NCBI GenBank assembly: GCA_017745235.1 | Contig: JAGHZU010000015.1 | Span: 1 to 46,421, forward strand | Reading direction: 5' to 3' | DNA: 46,421 nucleotides | Source of the DNA: Caulobacter sp. | GTDB taxonomy: Bacteria > Pseudomonadota > Alphaproteobacteria > Caulobacterales > Caulobacteraceae | Shown: positions 1-7,998 of the stretch, piece after piece | Numbering within the stretch: the first letter of the stretch is position 1 | Layout of the letters: each line of letters opens with the position of its first letter | Translations under genes and position numbers: made by a program | Notes under the pieces: model-generated | What the model was told of the DNA's origin: nothing | Databases searched by the model: none | Seen by the model: the letters and a program-made list of their open reading frames with translations, nothing else

Positions 1-434
1 ACGCCAAGTTCAACGGCGTGTCGATCGCCGACGGCTCGACCACCAAGCTGGCCTTCCTGGCCAACGCCGACGGCTCGCAGTTCACCGTCCAATCCAAGAC
101 CCTGTCGCTCGTCGGCCTGGGCCTGACCGCCAGCTCGTCGTTCTCGAGCGCCTCGGCCGCCAAGAGCATGATCGCCACGATCGACAGCGCCATGGGCACG
201 GCCACCAAAAAGCTGGCCTCGCTGGGCACCAGCTCGACCGGCCTGGACACCCACCTGACCTTCGTCGGCAAGCTGCAAGACAGCCTCGACGCCGGCGTGG
301 GCAACCTGGTCGACGCCGACCTGGCCAAGGAAAGCGCCAAGCTGCAGTCGCTGCAAACCAAGCAGCAACTGGGCATCCAGGCGCTCTCGATCGCCAACCA
401 GTCGACCTCGTCGATCCTCAGCCTGTTCCGTTAA
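1..434 (+). CDS. Flagellin, C-terminal part (5' end outside window)
   Basis: The open frame enters from the left edge (first full codon at position 3) and ends with TAA at 432-434. The visible ~144 residues comprise the end of the variable domain and the conserved flagellin D0 C-terminal helix: a heptad-like stretch ([15 protein letters not shown]) and the terminal SILSLFR. This C-terminus is typical of alphaproteobacterial, especially Caulobacter, filament flagellins, which are exported and polymerise through paired N- and C-terminal helices. A strong intrinsic terminator follows 30 nt after the stop. The promoter and N-terminal helix lie outside the window, so which flagellin paralogue this is cannot be told. 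Confidence 0.93.
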   Translation, partial: AKFNGVSIADGSTTKLAFLANADGSQFTVQSKTLSLVGLGLTASSSFSSASAAKSMIATIDSAMGTATKKLASLGTSSTGLDTHLTFVGKLQDSLDAGVGNLVDADLAKESAKLQSLQTKQQLGIQALSIANQSTSSILSLFR

Positions 435-462
435 TCGGAGCAAGCTCTCGAGTCTGCGTAAG

Positions 463-492
463 AAGGGCGGGTCTCACGACCCGCCCTTTTTT
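463..492 (+). terminator. Rho-independent terminator after flagellin
   Basis: A perfect stem pairs 463-473 with 478-488 around the loop TCAC and runs into six T's. It lies 30 nt downstream of the flagellin stop and 7 nt before the convergent GNAT stop, so it closes the flagellin transcript. Confidence 0.93.
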
Positions 493-498
493 CCTGTC

Positions 499-1044
499 CT
501 ATTGAGCCATGACGGCCAGCGTCTTGCCCATGCGGACCAGCGGCACTTCGATCCCCGCGGAGGTCGGCGCGGTGAACTTCTCGATCTCCTGGTAGCCGCA
601 GGCCCGGTACAGCGGCTCGCCCGCCAGGGTGGCCGCCATCTCGGCGCGAACGAAGCCCTCGTCGGCCGCGGCGGCCTCGCAGGCGTCCAAGATCATCCGC
701 CCCACGCCTTTACGCACGTGATCGGGATGGGTGTACATCGCCCGGACCCGGGCCGGATCGCGCGCCGGGTCCAGCAACGCGGCGTCGCGCCCGGCGGAAT
801 GATCGCCGCCGAACAAAGTCGCCCGCCGGCTCCAGCCGCCGCAACCGGCCAGGGCGCCGTCGTCCTCGACCACGAAATAGGTGCCGTCGGCGACCAGTTG
901 GCTGTCCAGGCCCATGATGTCGAACGACGCCGTCACAGCATCCGGCGGCAGGAACGGCTTGAGAAGTTCGGCGATCGACGCGTTCATCAGGTCGCGCAGG
1001 GCGGGCAGATCCTCGGGAACGGCCAGGCGCAGGGACAGACTCAT
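499..1044 (-). CDS. GNAT-family N-acetyltransferase
   Basis: The product is 181 aa with the layout of a GCN5-related N-acetyltransferase. It begins with a beta-strand plus helix (SLRLAVPEDLPALRDLM), has a central VRAMYTHPDHVRKGVGR segment carrying the acetyl-CoA-binding R/K-x-G-x-G signature, and ends with a PLYRACGYQE motif common near GNAT C-termini. The ATG at 1044 has GAGAGGAG about 8 nt upstream. An in-frame extension to 1170 lacks a ribosome site and would cross the divergent promoter region. The substrate is unknown. It is convergent with the flagellin gene and divergent from the candidate small RNA at 1199. Confidence 0.88.
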   Translation of the reverse strand: MSLSLRLAVPEDLPALRDLMNASIAELLKPFLPPDAVTASFDIMGLDSQLVADGTYFVVEDDGALAGCGGWSRRATLFGGDHSAGRDAALLDPARDPARVRAMYTHPDHVRKGVGRMILDACEAAAADEGFVRAEMAATLAGEPLYRACGYQEIEKFTAPTSAGIEVPLVRMGKTLAVMAQ

Positions 1045-1155
1045 CGGCGAAGCTCCTCTCGATCGGGCCTTCGAACTTGGCCCTGGCGCCCGCCGTGTCC
1101 AAGGGTTCGAACGCGCAGAAACAAGGGTTTTCAGCAGCCCGCGAAATTTTTTCCA

Positions 1156-1169
1156 TGACAACGTTGTCA
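1156..1169. promoter_or_regulatory. 14-bp perfect palindrome TGACAACGTTGTCA, probable operator
   Basis: The palindrome overlaps the -35 hexamer (TTGTCA, 1164-1169) of a well-formed promoter reading right, and sits ~110 nt upstream of the divergent GNAT gene. Length and the central CG step fit LacI-family operators. The same 14-mer, with CA before it and AC-like context, occurs at 38456-38469. Which repressor binds it is not visible here. Confidence 0.6.
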
Positions 1170-1192
1170 CGGATGATGTGTTGAGCTATAGA
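1164..1192 (+). promoter_or_regulatory. Housekeeping-type promoter for the candidate small RNA
   Basis: TTGTCA (1164-1169), 17-nt spacer, TATAGA (1187-1192). The spacing is ideal for the housekeeping sigma factor. The predicted transcription start is near 1199. The -35 lies inside a 14-bp palindrome, implying repression by a DNA-binding protein. Confidence 0.6.
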
Positions 1193-1198
1193 GACCTC

Positions 1199-1269
1199 AG
1201 CCCTTCTGGGCGTTTCCTCCTATGCGACTTTCGGCCGTCTTCTACTCCTGGAAGGCGGCCTTTCTTTTT
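1199..1269 (+). ncRNA. Candidate trans-acting small RNA (~70 nt)
   Basis: A short unit lies between a promoter (1164-1192) and an intrinsic terminator (1233-1269), with no open reading frame of note. The predicted RNA has a 5' hairpin (GCCC 1200-1203 with GGGC 1208-1211). Then comes an unpaired stretch around 1212-1232 containing TTTCCTCC, which is complementary to Shine-Dalgarno sequences. A GC-rich terminator hairpin follows, whose loop (TACTCCTG) holds a second CTCC. Exposed CCUCC motifs plus a U-rich tail are characteristic of alphaproteobacterial base-pairing RNAs that block ribosome binding. This is inferred from structure; homology to a known Caulobacter RNA was not checked. Confidence 0.55.
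1233..1269 (+). terminator. Rho-independent terminator of the candidate small RNA
   Basis: The stem GGCCGTCTTC (1233-1242) pairs with GAAGGCGGCC (1251-1260), with one G-T wobble and an 8-nt loop. It is followed by TTTCTTTTT (1261-1269). Only the + strand has the T-tract, so it does not serve the opposing gene at 1287. Confidence 0.85.
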
Positions 1270-1286
1270 GCCCTGATCCAGGCTGC

Positions 1287-1487
1287 TCAGACGCGGCGAC
1301 CGATGCGGGCGAACGCGCCCAGGGCGCCGGCCGCGAACATGCCGCTGCGCCAGGCGCTCTCGCGATCGGGAGCCAGCCCCTGAGCGGCGACCTGAGCCTC
1401 GAAATCCATCACCTGCCAGGTCCACTCGTCGTTGCCGGCGTGGATGACCACGGCGTAGTCGCGCACCTGGATCTGGTCGAAAGGCAT
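1287..1487 (-). CDS. Small hypothetical protein, 66 aa
   Basis: The sequence begins MPFDQIQVRDYAVVIHAG and continues with an EWTWQVMDF segment and a C-terminal Ala/Gly/Arg-rich region. The ATG at 1487 is preceded by CAGGAG at good spacing. Longer in-frame extensions run antisense through the permease gene and are not credible. No signal peptide or membrane helix is evident. I do not recognise the family. It points toward the candidate small RNA and is divergent from the permease at 1611, so the 123 nt between them hold both control regions. Confidence 0.7.
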   Translation of the reverse strand: MPFDQIQVRDYAVVIHAGNDEWTWQVMDFEAQVAAQGLAPDRESAWRSGMFAAGALGAFARIGRRV

Positions 1488-1610
1488 GGTCGGGCTCCTG
1501 ATGATGAGCGCCAACCTAGCCATGCGACGTCCCCTGATCGTGGCGAGGCCTTCCATGGATGGCGAAAGGGCCGTGGAGTTTCGGTGCAGACGCCTGATAG
1601 ACAGACGCTC

Positions 1611-2876
1611 ATGGCCCCTTCCGACCACGACACCTACGCCCCCCTGACGCCCGTGCCGGAAGACCGCCGGGTCTTCCGCGCCGCCGACGCCTTTTCGCTG
1701 TGGTTCAGCCTGGGCATCGGGCTGCTGGTGCTGCAGGCCGGGGCCTTCCTGGTTCCGGGCCTGAGCCTGGGCGCGGCCCTGGCGGCGATCGTCACGGGCT
1801 CGGTGCTGGGCGTGCTGCTGCTGGCGACCGCCGGGGTCGTGGGGGCCGACACCGGACTTTCGGCCATCGGCTCGCTGAGGCCGGCGCTGGGCGCGCGCGG
1901 CGCGGCGATCCCGGCGGTGCTGAACGCCGTGCAGCTGACCGGATGGGGCGCGTTCGAGATCATCGCCATGCGCGACTCCGCCGACGCCCTGGCCCGGCAG
2001 ACCTTCGGCGTCTCCCATCCCCTGATCTGGACCCTGCTGTTCGGCGCCCTGGCGACGGGCCTGGCGATCATGGGGCCCGTCTCGTTCGTGCGCCGCTTCC
2101 TGCGCGCCTGGGGCTTGTGGCTGCTGCTGGCGGGCGCGGGCTGGCTGAGCTGGCGGCTGCTGGCCGACCACGACCTGGCCGCCCTGCTGGCCAAGGCCGG
2201 GACGGGCGAGATGAGCTTCGGGGCGGGCGTCGACCTGGTCGTGGCCATGCCCCTGTCGTGGCTGCCGCTGATCGCCGACTACACCCGCTTCGGCCGCACG
2301 CCCGGCGGCATGTTCAGGGGCAGCGCCGCCGGCTACCTGCTGGCCAACATCTGGTTCATGAGCCTGGGGGCCTGCTACGCCCTGACGGCCGGGAACGGCG
2401 AAGGCCTGCTGCTGGCGGCGCTGGCGGCCAGCGGCGGCGGGATCGCCCTGCTGCTGATCGTGATCGACGAGACCGACAACACCTTCGCCGACATCCACTC
2501 CGCCGCGATCTCGACCGCGACCCTGGTGCGGCTGAAGCCCGCCCGGCTGGCCCTGGCCTTCGGGGCGATCTGCACCGCCATCGCCCTGCTGGCCCCCATC
2601 GCCCGCTATGAGAGCTTCCTGCTGCTGATCGGCTCGGTGTTCGCCCCGCTGTTCGGCGTGCTGCTGGCCGACCACTTCATCGTGCGGCGCCGGCGGCTGG
2701 AGGCGGGAACGATCAGCGCCCTGAACCTGTCGGGCCTGGCCGCCTGGGCCGTGGGGATCGCGGCCTACCAGGCGCTGAGCCGCCTCGCGCCCGGCCTGGG
2801 CGCCACCCTGCCCGCCTTCGTCGTGGCGGCGATCGTCTATTTGGGACTGCGGCGACTGATCTCGCACCGCGCCTAG
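1611..2876 (+). CDS. NCS1-family permease, CytX-like (hydroxymethylpyrimidine/cytosine type)
   Basis: The 421-aa integral membrane protein has about 12 hydrophobic segments. It starts with the family-typical FSLWFSLGIGLLVLQAG and GLSLGAALAAIVTGSV, then ADTGLSAIGSLRPALG and NAVQLTGWGAFEIIAMRD, a substrate-site-like region for NCS1 symporters. The pattern best fits CytX, the putative hydroxymethylpyrimidine (thiamine precursor) importer, but cytosine permease CodB is related. The ATG at 1611 is chosen because the transporter homology begins right after it; the ribosome site is weak. No thiamine gene or clear TPP riboswitch is adjacent. Its TAG stop interlocks with that of the convergent Rieske gene: both lie within the shared CTAG at 2873-2876. 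Confidence 0.85.
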   Translation: MAPSDHDTYAPLTPVPEDRRVFRAADAFSLWFSLGIGLLVLQAGAFLVPGLSLGAALAAIVTGSVLGVLLLATAGVVGADTGLSAIGSLRPALGARGAAIPAVLNAVQLTGWGAFEIIAMRDSADALARQTFGVSHPLIWTLLFGALATGLAIMGPVSFVRRFLRAWGLWLLLAGAGWLSWRLLADHDLAALLAKAGTGEMSFGAGVDLVVAMPLSWLPLIADYTRFGRTPGGMFRGSAAGYLLANIWFMSLGACYALTAGNGEGLLLAALAASGGGIALLLIVIDETDNTFADIHSAAISTATLVRLKPARLALAFGAICTAIALLAPIARYESFLLLIGSVFAPLFGVLLADHFIVRRRRLEAGTISALNLSGLAAWAVGIAAYQALSRLAPGLGATLPAFVVAAIVYLGLRRLISHRA

Positions 2877-3244
2877 GCCGTGACGATCGCCCCGCCCTCG
2901 ACGCGGACGGGCCAGGGCGAGAGGCGCGCGCCTACGCACGGGCCGCCGACGCAGGCGCCGGTGTCGATCTCGAACAGGGCGCCGTGCCAGGAGCAGGCGA
3001 CCAGGCCGCCGTCGTCGGTCAGGTAGCGGTCCAGCACCTGGGCCAGGGGCAGGCCGGCGTGGGGGCAGCGGTCGACATAGCCGAACGCCTCCCCGCCCCG
3101 GCGGACCACGAAGCCGTGGAAGCGCTTGTCGCCGATCTGGAGCACGTAGTTGCGCGCGCCCGGATCGGGGATCAGGTCCAGCGGACCCAGCCGCACGCCC
3201 GCCGGGGTGGTCCAGACCCGCCCGGCGCTTTCGACGTCGCTCAA
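2873..3244 (-). CDS. Rieske [2Fe-2S] domain protein, last gene of tyrosine-degradation operon
   Basis: The product is 123 aa if translation starts at the TTG at 3244, which overlaps the fumarylacetoacetase stop as TTGA. A later GTG (codon 17) is an alternative. It has both Rieske cluster motifs, C60-P-H62 and C84-S-W-H87, so it should bind a 2Fe-2S cluster through two Cys and two His. It is short enough to be a ferredoxin-like single-domain protein with no catalytic partner domain. Translational coupling to fumarylacetoacetase implies a role linked to aromatic catabolism, perhaps as electron donor, but no oxygenase partner is adjacent. Its stop overlaps that of the convergent permease. Confidence 0.82.
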   Translation of the reverse strand: MSDVESAGRVWTTPAGVRLGPLDLIPDPGARNYVLQIGDKRFHGFVVRRGGEAFGYVDRCPHAGLPLAQVLDRYLTDDGGLVACSWHGALFEIDTGACVGGPCVGARLSPWPVRVEGGAIVTA

Positions 3245-4245
3245 CCGCCCACCGTCTGCTCGATGGCGCCGAAGATCGTGTGGCCCTTGGCGTCGCGCAT
3301 CTCGATGCGGACGGTGTCGCCGGTCTTGAGGAACGGCGTCTTGGGGTGGCCGGTCAGAAGGGTCTCGACCGTCCGGACCTCGGCCAGGCAGGAATAGCCC
3401 AGGCCGCCGTCGGCGATCGGCTTGCCGGGACCGCCGTCGGCGTCGCGGTTGCTGACCGTGCCCGAGCCGACGATCGTGCCGGCGCACAGCGAGCGGGTCT
3501 TGGCGGCGTGGGCCACCAGGGTCCCAAAGTCGAAGGTCATGTCCACGCCCGCGTCGGCCTTGCCGAAGTCCCGGCCGTTCAGCTCGACCAGCAAGGCGCC
3601 GTGCAGCTTGCCGTCGTTCCAGGCCTCGCCCAGGGCGTCGACCGAGACGGCGACCGGCGAGAAGGCGCTGGCGGGCTTGGACTGCAGGAAGCCGAAGCCC
3701 TTGGCCAGTTCGGCGGGGATCAGGGCGCGCAGGGAGACGTCGTTGACCAGCATGACCAGGCGAATGGCGGCCAGGGCCTCCTCGCGCGAGGCGCCCAGCG
3801 GCACGTCGTCGACGATGACGGCGATCTCGCCTTCCAGGTCGCACCCCCAGGCCTCGTCGGCCAGGGGGATGGCGTCGCGCGGACCCAGGAAGCCGTCGGA
3901 CGCGCCCTGGTACATCAGCGGATCGGTCCAGAAGCTCTGCGGCATCTCGGCCCCGCGGGCCTGGCGCACCAGCTGGACGTGATTGACGTAGGCGCTGCCG
4001 TCCACCCACTGGTAGGCGCGGGGCAGCGGGCTGGCCGCGTCATGCTCGTGAAAGCGCTCCAACGGCACGCCGCCATCCTCGACGCTCCTGGCCAGGGCCT
4101 CGAGCATCGGCCCGCAGCGCTCCCAGTTGTCGAGGGCCGCCTGCAAGGTCGGGGCGATGGTCCCGGCGTCGGTGAACCAGGCCAGGTCGTTGGACACCAC
4201 AACCAGCCGGCCGTCGCGGCCGTCCTTGAGAGACGCTAGCTTCAT
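3241..4245 (-). CDS. fahA: Fumarylacetoacetate hydrolase (fumarylacetoacetase)
   Basis: The 334-aa protein is of the bacterial FAH type. It catalyses the last step of tyrosine breakdown, splitting fumarylacetoacetate into fumarate and acetoacetate. The N-terminal segment MKLASLKDGRDGRLVVVS, the WTDPLMYQG motif, the metal-binding DLEGEIAVIV (two acidic ligands) and the downstream KPIADGGLGYSCLAE are characteristic of the family. The ATG at 4245 has AAGGAAG about 7 nt upstream. It lies 39 nt after homogentisate dioxygenase in the same direction and is coupled to the Rieske gene. Maleylacetoacetate isomerase, which would make its substrate, is not in the window. Confidence 0.94.
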   Translation of the reverse strand: MKLASLKDGRDGRLVVVSNDLAWFTDAGTIAPTLQAALDNWERCGPMLEALARSVEDGGVPLERFHEHDAASPLPRAYQWVDGSAYVNHVQLVRQARGAEMPQSFWTDPLMYQGASDGFLGPRDAIPLADEAWGCDLEGEIAVIVDDVPLGASREEALAAIRLVMLVNDVSLRALIPAELAKGFGFLQSKPASAFSPVAVSVDALGEAWNDGKLHGALLVELNGRDFGKADAGVDMTFDFGTLVAHAAKTRSLCAGTIVGSGTVSNRDADGGPGKPIADGGLGYSCLAEVRTVETLLTGHPKTPFLKTGDTVRIEMRDAKGHTIFGAIEQTVGG

Positions 4246-4284
4246 CAGCGCTTCCTTCTCGTCTTGGTTTAGCCCCGTCTTGGT

Positions 4285-5565
4285 CTAGGGCAACCGGGCC
4301 TTGGGGAAACCAGTCCAGCAGGCGTCATAGTCGGCCTGAAGCGCCGAACTCTCCAGCGCGTATTTCGTGGGGCGGATCACCCAGCGGCTCTCGAACATGA
4401 AGGCCAGGGTGTTGTCGATCCTGTGCGGCTTCAGCTCGGCCTCGGTCGCGCCCTTGTGGCTGGCCAGGTCGGGACCGTGGTCGCTCATGCAGTTGTGCAG
4501 GGACGCCCCGCCCGGCGAGAAGCCGCCGGCCTTGGCGTCGTAGGCGCCCGTGACCAGGCCCATGAACTCGCTCATCACGTTGCGGTGGAACCAGGGCGGG
4601 CGGAACGTGTGCTCGGCCACCATCCAGCGCGGCGGGAAGATCACGAAGTCGACGTTGGCCGTTCCCGGAATCTCGCTGGGCGCGGTCAGCACCGTGAAGA
4701 TCGACGGGTCGGGATGGTCGAAGCTGACGGTGTTGATCGTGTTGAAGCGCGACAGGTCGTACTTGTAGGGCGTGAGATTGCCGTGCCAGGCCACCACGTC
4801 CAGCGGGCTGTGGTCCCAGGTGGCCGTCCAGAGGCCGCCCTGGAACTTCTGGATCACCTCGGTGGGACGCTCGACGTCCTCGAAGGCGGCGACGGGGGCC
4901 AGGAAGTCGCGGGGATTGGCCAGGCCGTTGGAGCCGATCGGACCCAGTTCGGGCAGGCGGAAGGCCGCGCCATAGTTCTCGCAGACATAGCCGCGCACGG
5001 GGCCGTCGACCTCGACGCGGAAGCGCACGCCGCGCGGGATCACGGCGATCTCGCCGGGGGCGATGTCCAGCCGGCCGAACTCGGTGACCAGACGCAGCGC
5101 TCCCTGCTGGGGCACGATCAGCAGCTCGCCGTCGGCGTCGTAGAACACCCGGTCGACCATGGAGCGGTTGGCCAGGTAGAGGTGCGCGGCCATGCCCGAC
5201 AGGGTCGCCACGTCGCCGTTGCCGGCCAGGGTGACCAGGCCGTCGACAAAGTCAGCGGGATGGTCGGGAACCGCGATCGGATCCCAGCGCAGGCGGTTGG
5301 GGGTGACGGGACCGTCGAACGGGCCGCTCTCCAGGCGCGCCTGGCGATAGGGGGCGTAGGCCCCGTGGCCGGCGCTGGGCCGCAGGCGGTAGAGCCAGCT
5401 GCGGCGGTTCTCGTGGCGGGGAGCGGTGAAGGCCGTGCCCGACAGCTGCTCGGCATAGAGGCCGAACGGAACCTGCTGCGGCGAGTTCTGGCCCACCGGC
5501 AGGGCGCCGGGCGCGGCCTCGGTGGCGAAGTGGGCGCCGAAGCCGGATTGGTAGGTGAGGTCCAT
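4285..5565 (-). CDS. hmgA: Homogentisate 1,2-dioxygenase
   Basis: The 426-aa enzyme is full length for the family. It opens the homogentisate ring to maleylacetoacetate using Fe(II) and O2. The iron ligands are all visible: H327 in [14 protein letters not shown]333 in the same motif and H363 in SDHGPD. The N-terminus ([33 protein letters not shown]) is diagnostic. The start at 5565 fits the family; its ribosome site is modest (GGAAA). It follows HPPD after 166 nt that contain two hairpin repeats, the widest gap in the operon, and precedes fumarylacetoacetase by 39 nt. Confidence 0.97.
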   Translation of the reverse strand: MDLTYQSGFGAHFATEAAPGALPVGQNSPQQVPFGLYAEQLSGTAFTAPRHENRRSWLYRLRPSAGHGAYAPYRQARLESGPFDGPVTPNRLRWDPIAVPDHPADFVDGLVTLAGNGDVATLSGMAAHLYLANRSMVDRVFYDADGELLIVPQQGALRLVTEFGRLDIAPGEIAVIPRGVRFRVEVDGPVRGYVCENYGAAFRLPELGPIGSNGLANPRDFLAPVAAFEDVERPTEVIQKFQGGLWTATWDHSPLDVVAWHGNLTPYKYDLSRFNTINTVSFDHPDPSIFTVLTAPSEIPGTANVDFVIFPPRWMVAEHTFRPPWFHRNVMSEFMGLVTGAYDAKAGGFSPGGASLHNCMSDHGPDLASHKGATEAELKPHRIDNTLAFMFESRWVIRPTKYALESSALQADYDACWTGFPKARLP

Positions 5566-5605
5566 CAGCGTTTCCGTGACCCTCTGGCCATCATTATCAT
5601 TTTCA

Positions 5606-5704
5606 TCCCGGAAGCCTCGCAGAGGCTGTCCGGGACCCAGGAGAACCGCACCGCATCAGCCCAGCCCCCGGGGTCCCGGCTCTACGCTACGCTTCGGCCG
5701 GGAT
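5606..5704. repeat. Two intergenic hairpin repeats inside the tyrosine operon
   Basis: The first hairpin (5606-5635) has TCCCGG/CCGGGA outer arms and AGCCT/AGGCT inner arms. The second (5673-5704) pairs TCCCGGC with GCCGGGA around a 16-nt loop containing CTACGCTACGCTTCG. Both resemble short palindromic repeats common in Caulobacter intergenic DNA. Their place between HPPD and homogentisate dioxygenase could affect mRNA stability or termination. Confidence 0.6.
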
Positions 5705-5731
5705 GACAAGGAAGGGATTTGTGAAAGGCCC

Positions 5732-6793
5732 CTAGGCCTCGACCGTGATCACGCCGCGGCGGATCTGGTCCAGCTCGATGCTTTCGAACAGGGCCTGGAA
5801 GTTGCCGTTGCCGAAGCCTTCGTTGCCCTTGCGCTGGATGATCTCGAAGAAGATCGGGCCGAACAGGTTCTCGGTGAAGATCTGCAGCAGCAGGCCTTCC
5901 TCGCCGACATTGCCGTCGATCAGGATGCGGTTCTTGCGCAGGCGTTCCAGGTCCTCGCCGTGGTTCGGCACGCGCTTGTCGACCAGCTCGTAATAGGTCT
6001 CGATCGTGTCCTGCAGCTTGACGCCGCGGGCCTTCAGCTTCTCGACGGTCTCGTAGATGTTGTCGGTGGTCAGGGCCAGGTGCTGGATGCCCTCGCCGTT
6101 GTACTGGCGGATGAACTCCTCGATCTGGCTCTTGTCGTCCTGGCTCTCGTTGAGCGGGATGCGGATGGCCTTGTCGGGAGCGATCATCGCCTGGCTGAAC
6201 AGGCCGGTGGCCTGGCCCTTGATGTCGAAGTACTTCTGCTCCTCGAACCCGAAGACGTCGCGGTAGAAGGTCGACCAGGTGCGCATCTGGCCCCTGCGGA
6301 CGTTGTGGGTCAGGTGGTCGAGGAGATCCAGGCCCACGCTGTTGGCGGCTTCGGCCTCGGCCGCGCCCGGCACGGCGTTCCAGGTCGAGAACACGGCCTC
6401 GGGACCTTCCACCAGATACAGCAGCGAGCCGCCGATGCCTTCCAGCACGCGCGCGCCCTCGCCCAGCAGCGAGCCGGCCGGATCGGCGGCGACGGCGCCG
6501 CGCTTGAGGGCCTCGGCATAGGCCTGCTCGACATCGGCCACGCCGAACGCCATGCCGTTGGCCGAGGGGCCGTGGGCGGCGCGGAACGCGGCGACCTGGC
6601 CGACGGCCTCGTCGTTGACGATCAGGTTGATGCGGCCCTGCTTGTAGCGGGTGGCCGCCTTGGTCGGGTGGGTGGAGGCGGCGACGAAGCCCATCTGCTC
6701 GAACAGGGCCTTCATGGCGGCCGGTTCGGGGCTGGTGAACTCGACGAAGGCGAAGCCGTCGAGGCCGAGGGGGTTTTCGGGCGAGATGCTCAT
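5732..6793 (-). CDS. hppD: 4-hydroxyphenylpyruvate dioxygenase
   Basis: The 353-aa protein converts 4-hydroxyphenylpyruvate to homogentisate. It has two vicinal-oxygen-chelate domains. The Fe(II) ligands are H160 (LLDHLTHNV), H238 (GIQHLALTT) and E316 (GPIFFEIIQRKG). The C-terminal FGNGNFQALFESIE helix that closes the active site is present. The ATG at 6793 has GGAG about 9 nt upstream. It begins 19 nt after the aminotransferase stop, so the two are co-transcribed and supply substrate to homogentisate dioxygenase. Confidence 0.97.
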   Translation of the reverse strand: MSISPENPLGLDGFAFVEFTSPEPAAMKALFEQMGFVAASTHPTKAATRYKQGRINLIVNDEAVGQVAAFRAAHGPSANGMAFGVADVEQAYAEALKRGAVAADPAGSLLGEGARVLEGIGGSLLYLVEGPEAVFSTWNAVPGAAEAEAANSVGLDLLDHLTHNVRRGQMRTWSTFYRDVFGFEEQKYFDIKGQATGLFSQAMIAPDKAIRIPLNESQDDKSQIEEFIRQYNGEGIQHLALTTDNIYETVEKLKARGVKLQDTIETYYELVDKRVPNHGEDLERLRKNRILIDGNVGEEGLLLQIFTENLFGPIFFEIIQRKGNEGFGNGNFQALFESIELDQIRRGVITVEA

Positions 6794-6812
6794 GTGAGGA
6801 AGCTCCGAAGGA

Positions 6813-7934
6813 TCAGAGGGCCAGAGCGGCCGGCAGGGCGGCGATCAGGCGGTCGTTGTCGGCGGGGCGGCCGATGGTGATGCGCACCCAGCCGCCGGGC
6901 ACCGGCGTGGGGCGGACGATGATCCCCTCGTGCAACAAACGCGTGGCGACGACATCGGGACCCGCAGCGGCGCGCAAGAAGACGAAATTGGCCTGGCTGG
7001 CGACGCGCTCCACGCCCATGGCGTCCAGGGCCGCCTCGACCCGGCCCCGCTCGGCGATCGTCAGGGCCACGGTGCGCTCCAGGTGCTCGACATCGTCCCA
7101 GGCGGCCAGGGCCGCGGCCTGGCTGACGGCGGTGACGTTGAAGGGCGGGCGGATGCGGTCCAGGTAGCCGACCAGTTCGACCGACGAGCAGACGCCGTAG
7201 CCGACGCGCAGGCCGGCCAGGCCGTAAGCCTTGGAGAAGGTGCGGGCCGACACCCAGGGGCCGCCCCAGGCGTCCAGCAGGGCGAAGGCGTCGAAGGCCT
7301 GGTGGTATTCGCGATAGGCCTCGTCGACGAAGACCAGGGTGGTGGTCGGGGTGGCGGCCAGGATCGCCTCGACCTCGGCGGCGGTCATGGCGTTGCCGGT
7401 CGGGTTGTTGGGCGTGCACAGCACCAGCAGCTTGGGCCCCTTGGCGGCCTCGGCGGCGAAGGCCGGAACGTCGAGATCGAAATTGGCCAGGCGCGGCACG
7501 TCGATGAAGGCGGCCTCGGCGCAGCGGCCGAAGATCTGGTAGGCCGGGAAGGTGGGCGAGCTGAGCAGCACGCTGTCGCTCGGATGCAGAACGGCGCGGA
7601 ACAGGTAGTCGATCAGGGCTTCGGAGCCCGGGGTGACGACGATGCGGCCGGCGTCGACGCCCAGGCGGCCGCCGATCGCCGCGCGCAGGGTCTCGCAATA
7701 GGGATCGGGATAGATCTCGGGGTTCAGGGCGGCGGCGGTCACCGCGGCGGCGACGCGCGGGCTGGGACCCAGCAGGTTCTCGTTGCTGGCCAGCTTGGAC
7801 AGGTCCTGCCGGCCGGCCAGGCGCGCGGCCTCGGCCAGGGTCATGCCGGCCTTGTAGGCCTGCACGCCTTCCAGGGCGGGCCGCACGGGGCTGGCGACCG
7901 AGCGCGACAGGGACTTTTGATCGACGGCCAGCAT
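6813..7934 (-). CDS. HisC-type aminotransferase, probable aromatic amino acid transaminase
   Basis: The 373-aa class I/II PLP enzyme resembles histidinol-phosphate aminotransferase. Landmarks are KLASNENLLGPSP (residues 47-59), YPDPYC, the NNPTG motif (176-180), FVDEAYREY with the PLP-contacting Asp, and the Schiff-base Lys at K235 in TFSKAYGLAGLRVGYG. The context (first gene before HPPD, 19-nt gap) suggests it works on tyrosine or phenylalanine to give the phenylpyruvate; a histidine-pathway role is less likely because no his genes are near. The ATG at 7934 has a strong AAGGAGGAG. It heads the operon and lies next to a repeat-rich control region. Confidence 0.9.
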   Translation of the reverse strand: MLAVDQKSLSRSVASPVRPALEGVQAYKAGMTLAEAARLAGRQDLSKLASNENLLGPSPRVAAAVTAAALNPEIYPDPYCETLRAAIGGRLGVDAGRIVVTPGSEALIDYLFRAVLHPSDSVLLSSPTFPAYQIFGRCAEAAFIDVPRLANFDLDVPAFAAEAAKGPKLLVLCTPNNPTGNAMTAAEVEAILAATPTTTLVFVDEAYREYHQAFDAFALLDAWGGPWVSARTFSKAYGLAGLRVGYGVCSSVELVGYLDRIRPPFNVTAVSQAAALAAWDDVEHLERTVALTIAERGRVEAALDAMGVERVASQANFVFLRAAAGPDVVATRLLHEGIIVRPTPVPGGWVRITIGRPADNDRLIAALPAALAL

Positions 7935-7998
7935 GCCACGCTCCTCCTTGGCGAACGGAGGTCAGGCTAGCGCGGGCCGGAAAGCAGAACGTGGCGAT

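Noticed and set aside
1501..1610. TPP riboswitch before the CytX-like gene
   Set aside because: CCTGATAGACAGACGC weakly recalls the THI-box but the CTGAGA and ACCC/GACCTGAT elements and P2-P5 stems are missing by eye.
1287..2939. A 550-codon open frame on the minus strand through the permease gene
   Set aside because: Its composition (Gln/Gly/Arg/His-rich, no fold) is the antisense shadow of a GC-rich gene. Only the last 66 codons, with their own ribosome site, look real.
5566..5731. A missing small gene (maleylacetoacetate isomerase) between HPPD and homogentisate dioxygenase
   Set aside because: Only 166 nt, filled by hairpin repeats; too short for the ~210-aa isomerase and no remnant was recognised.
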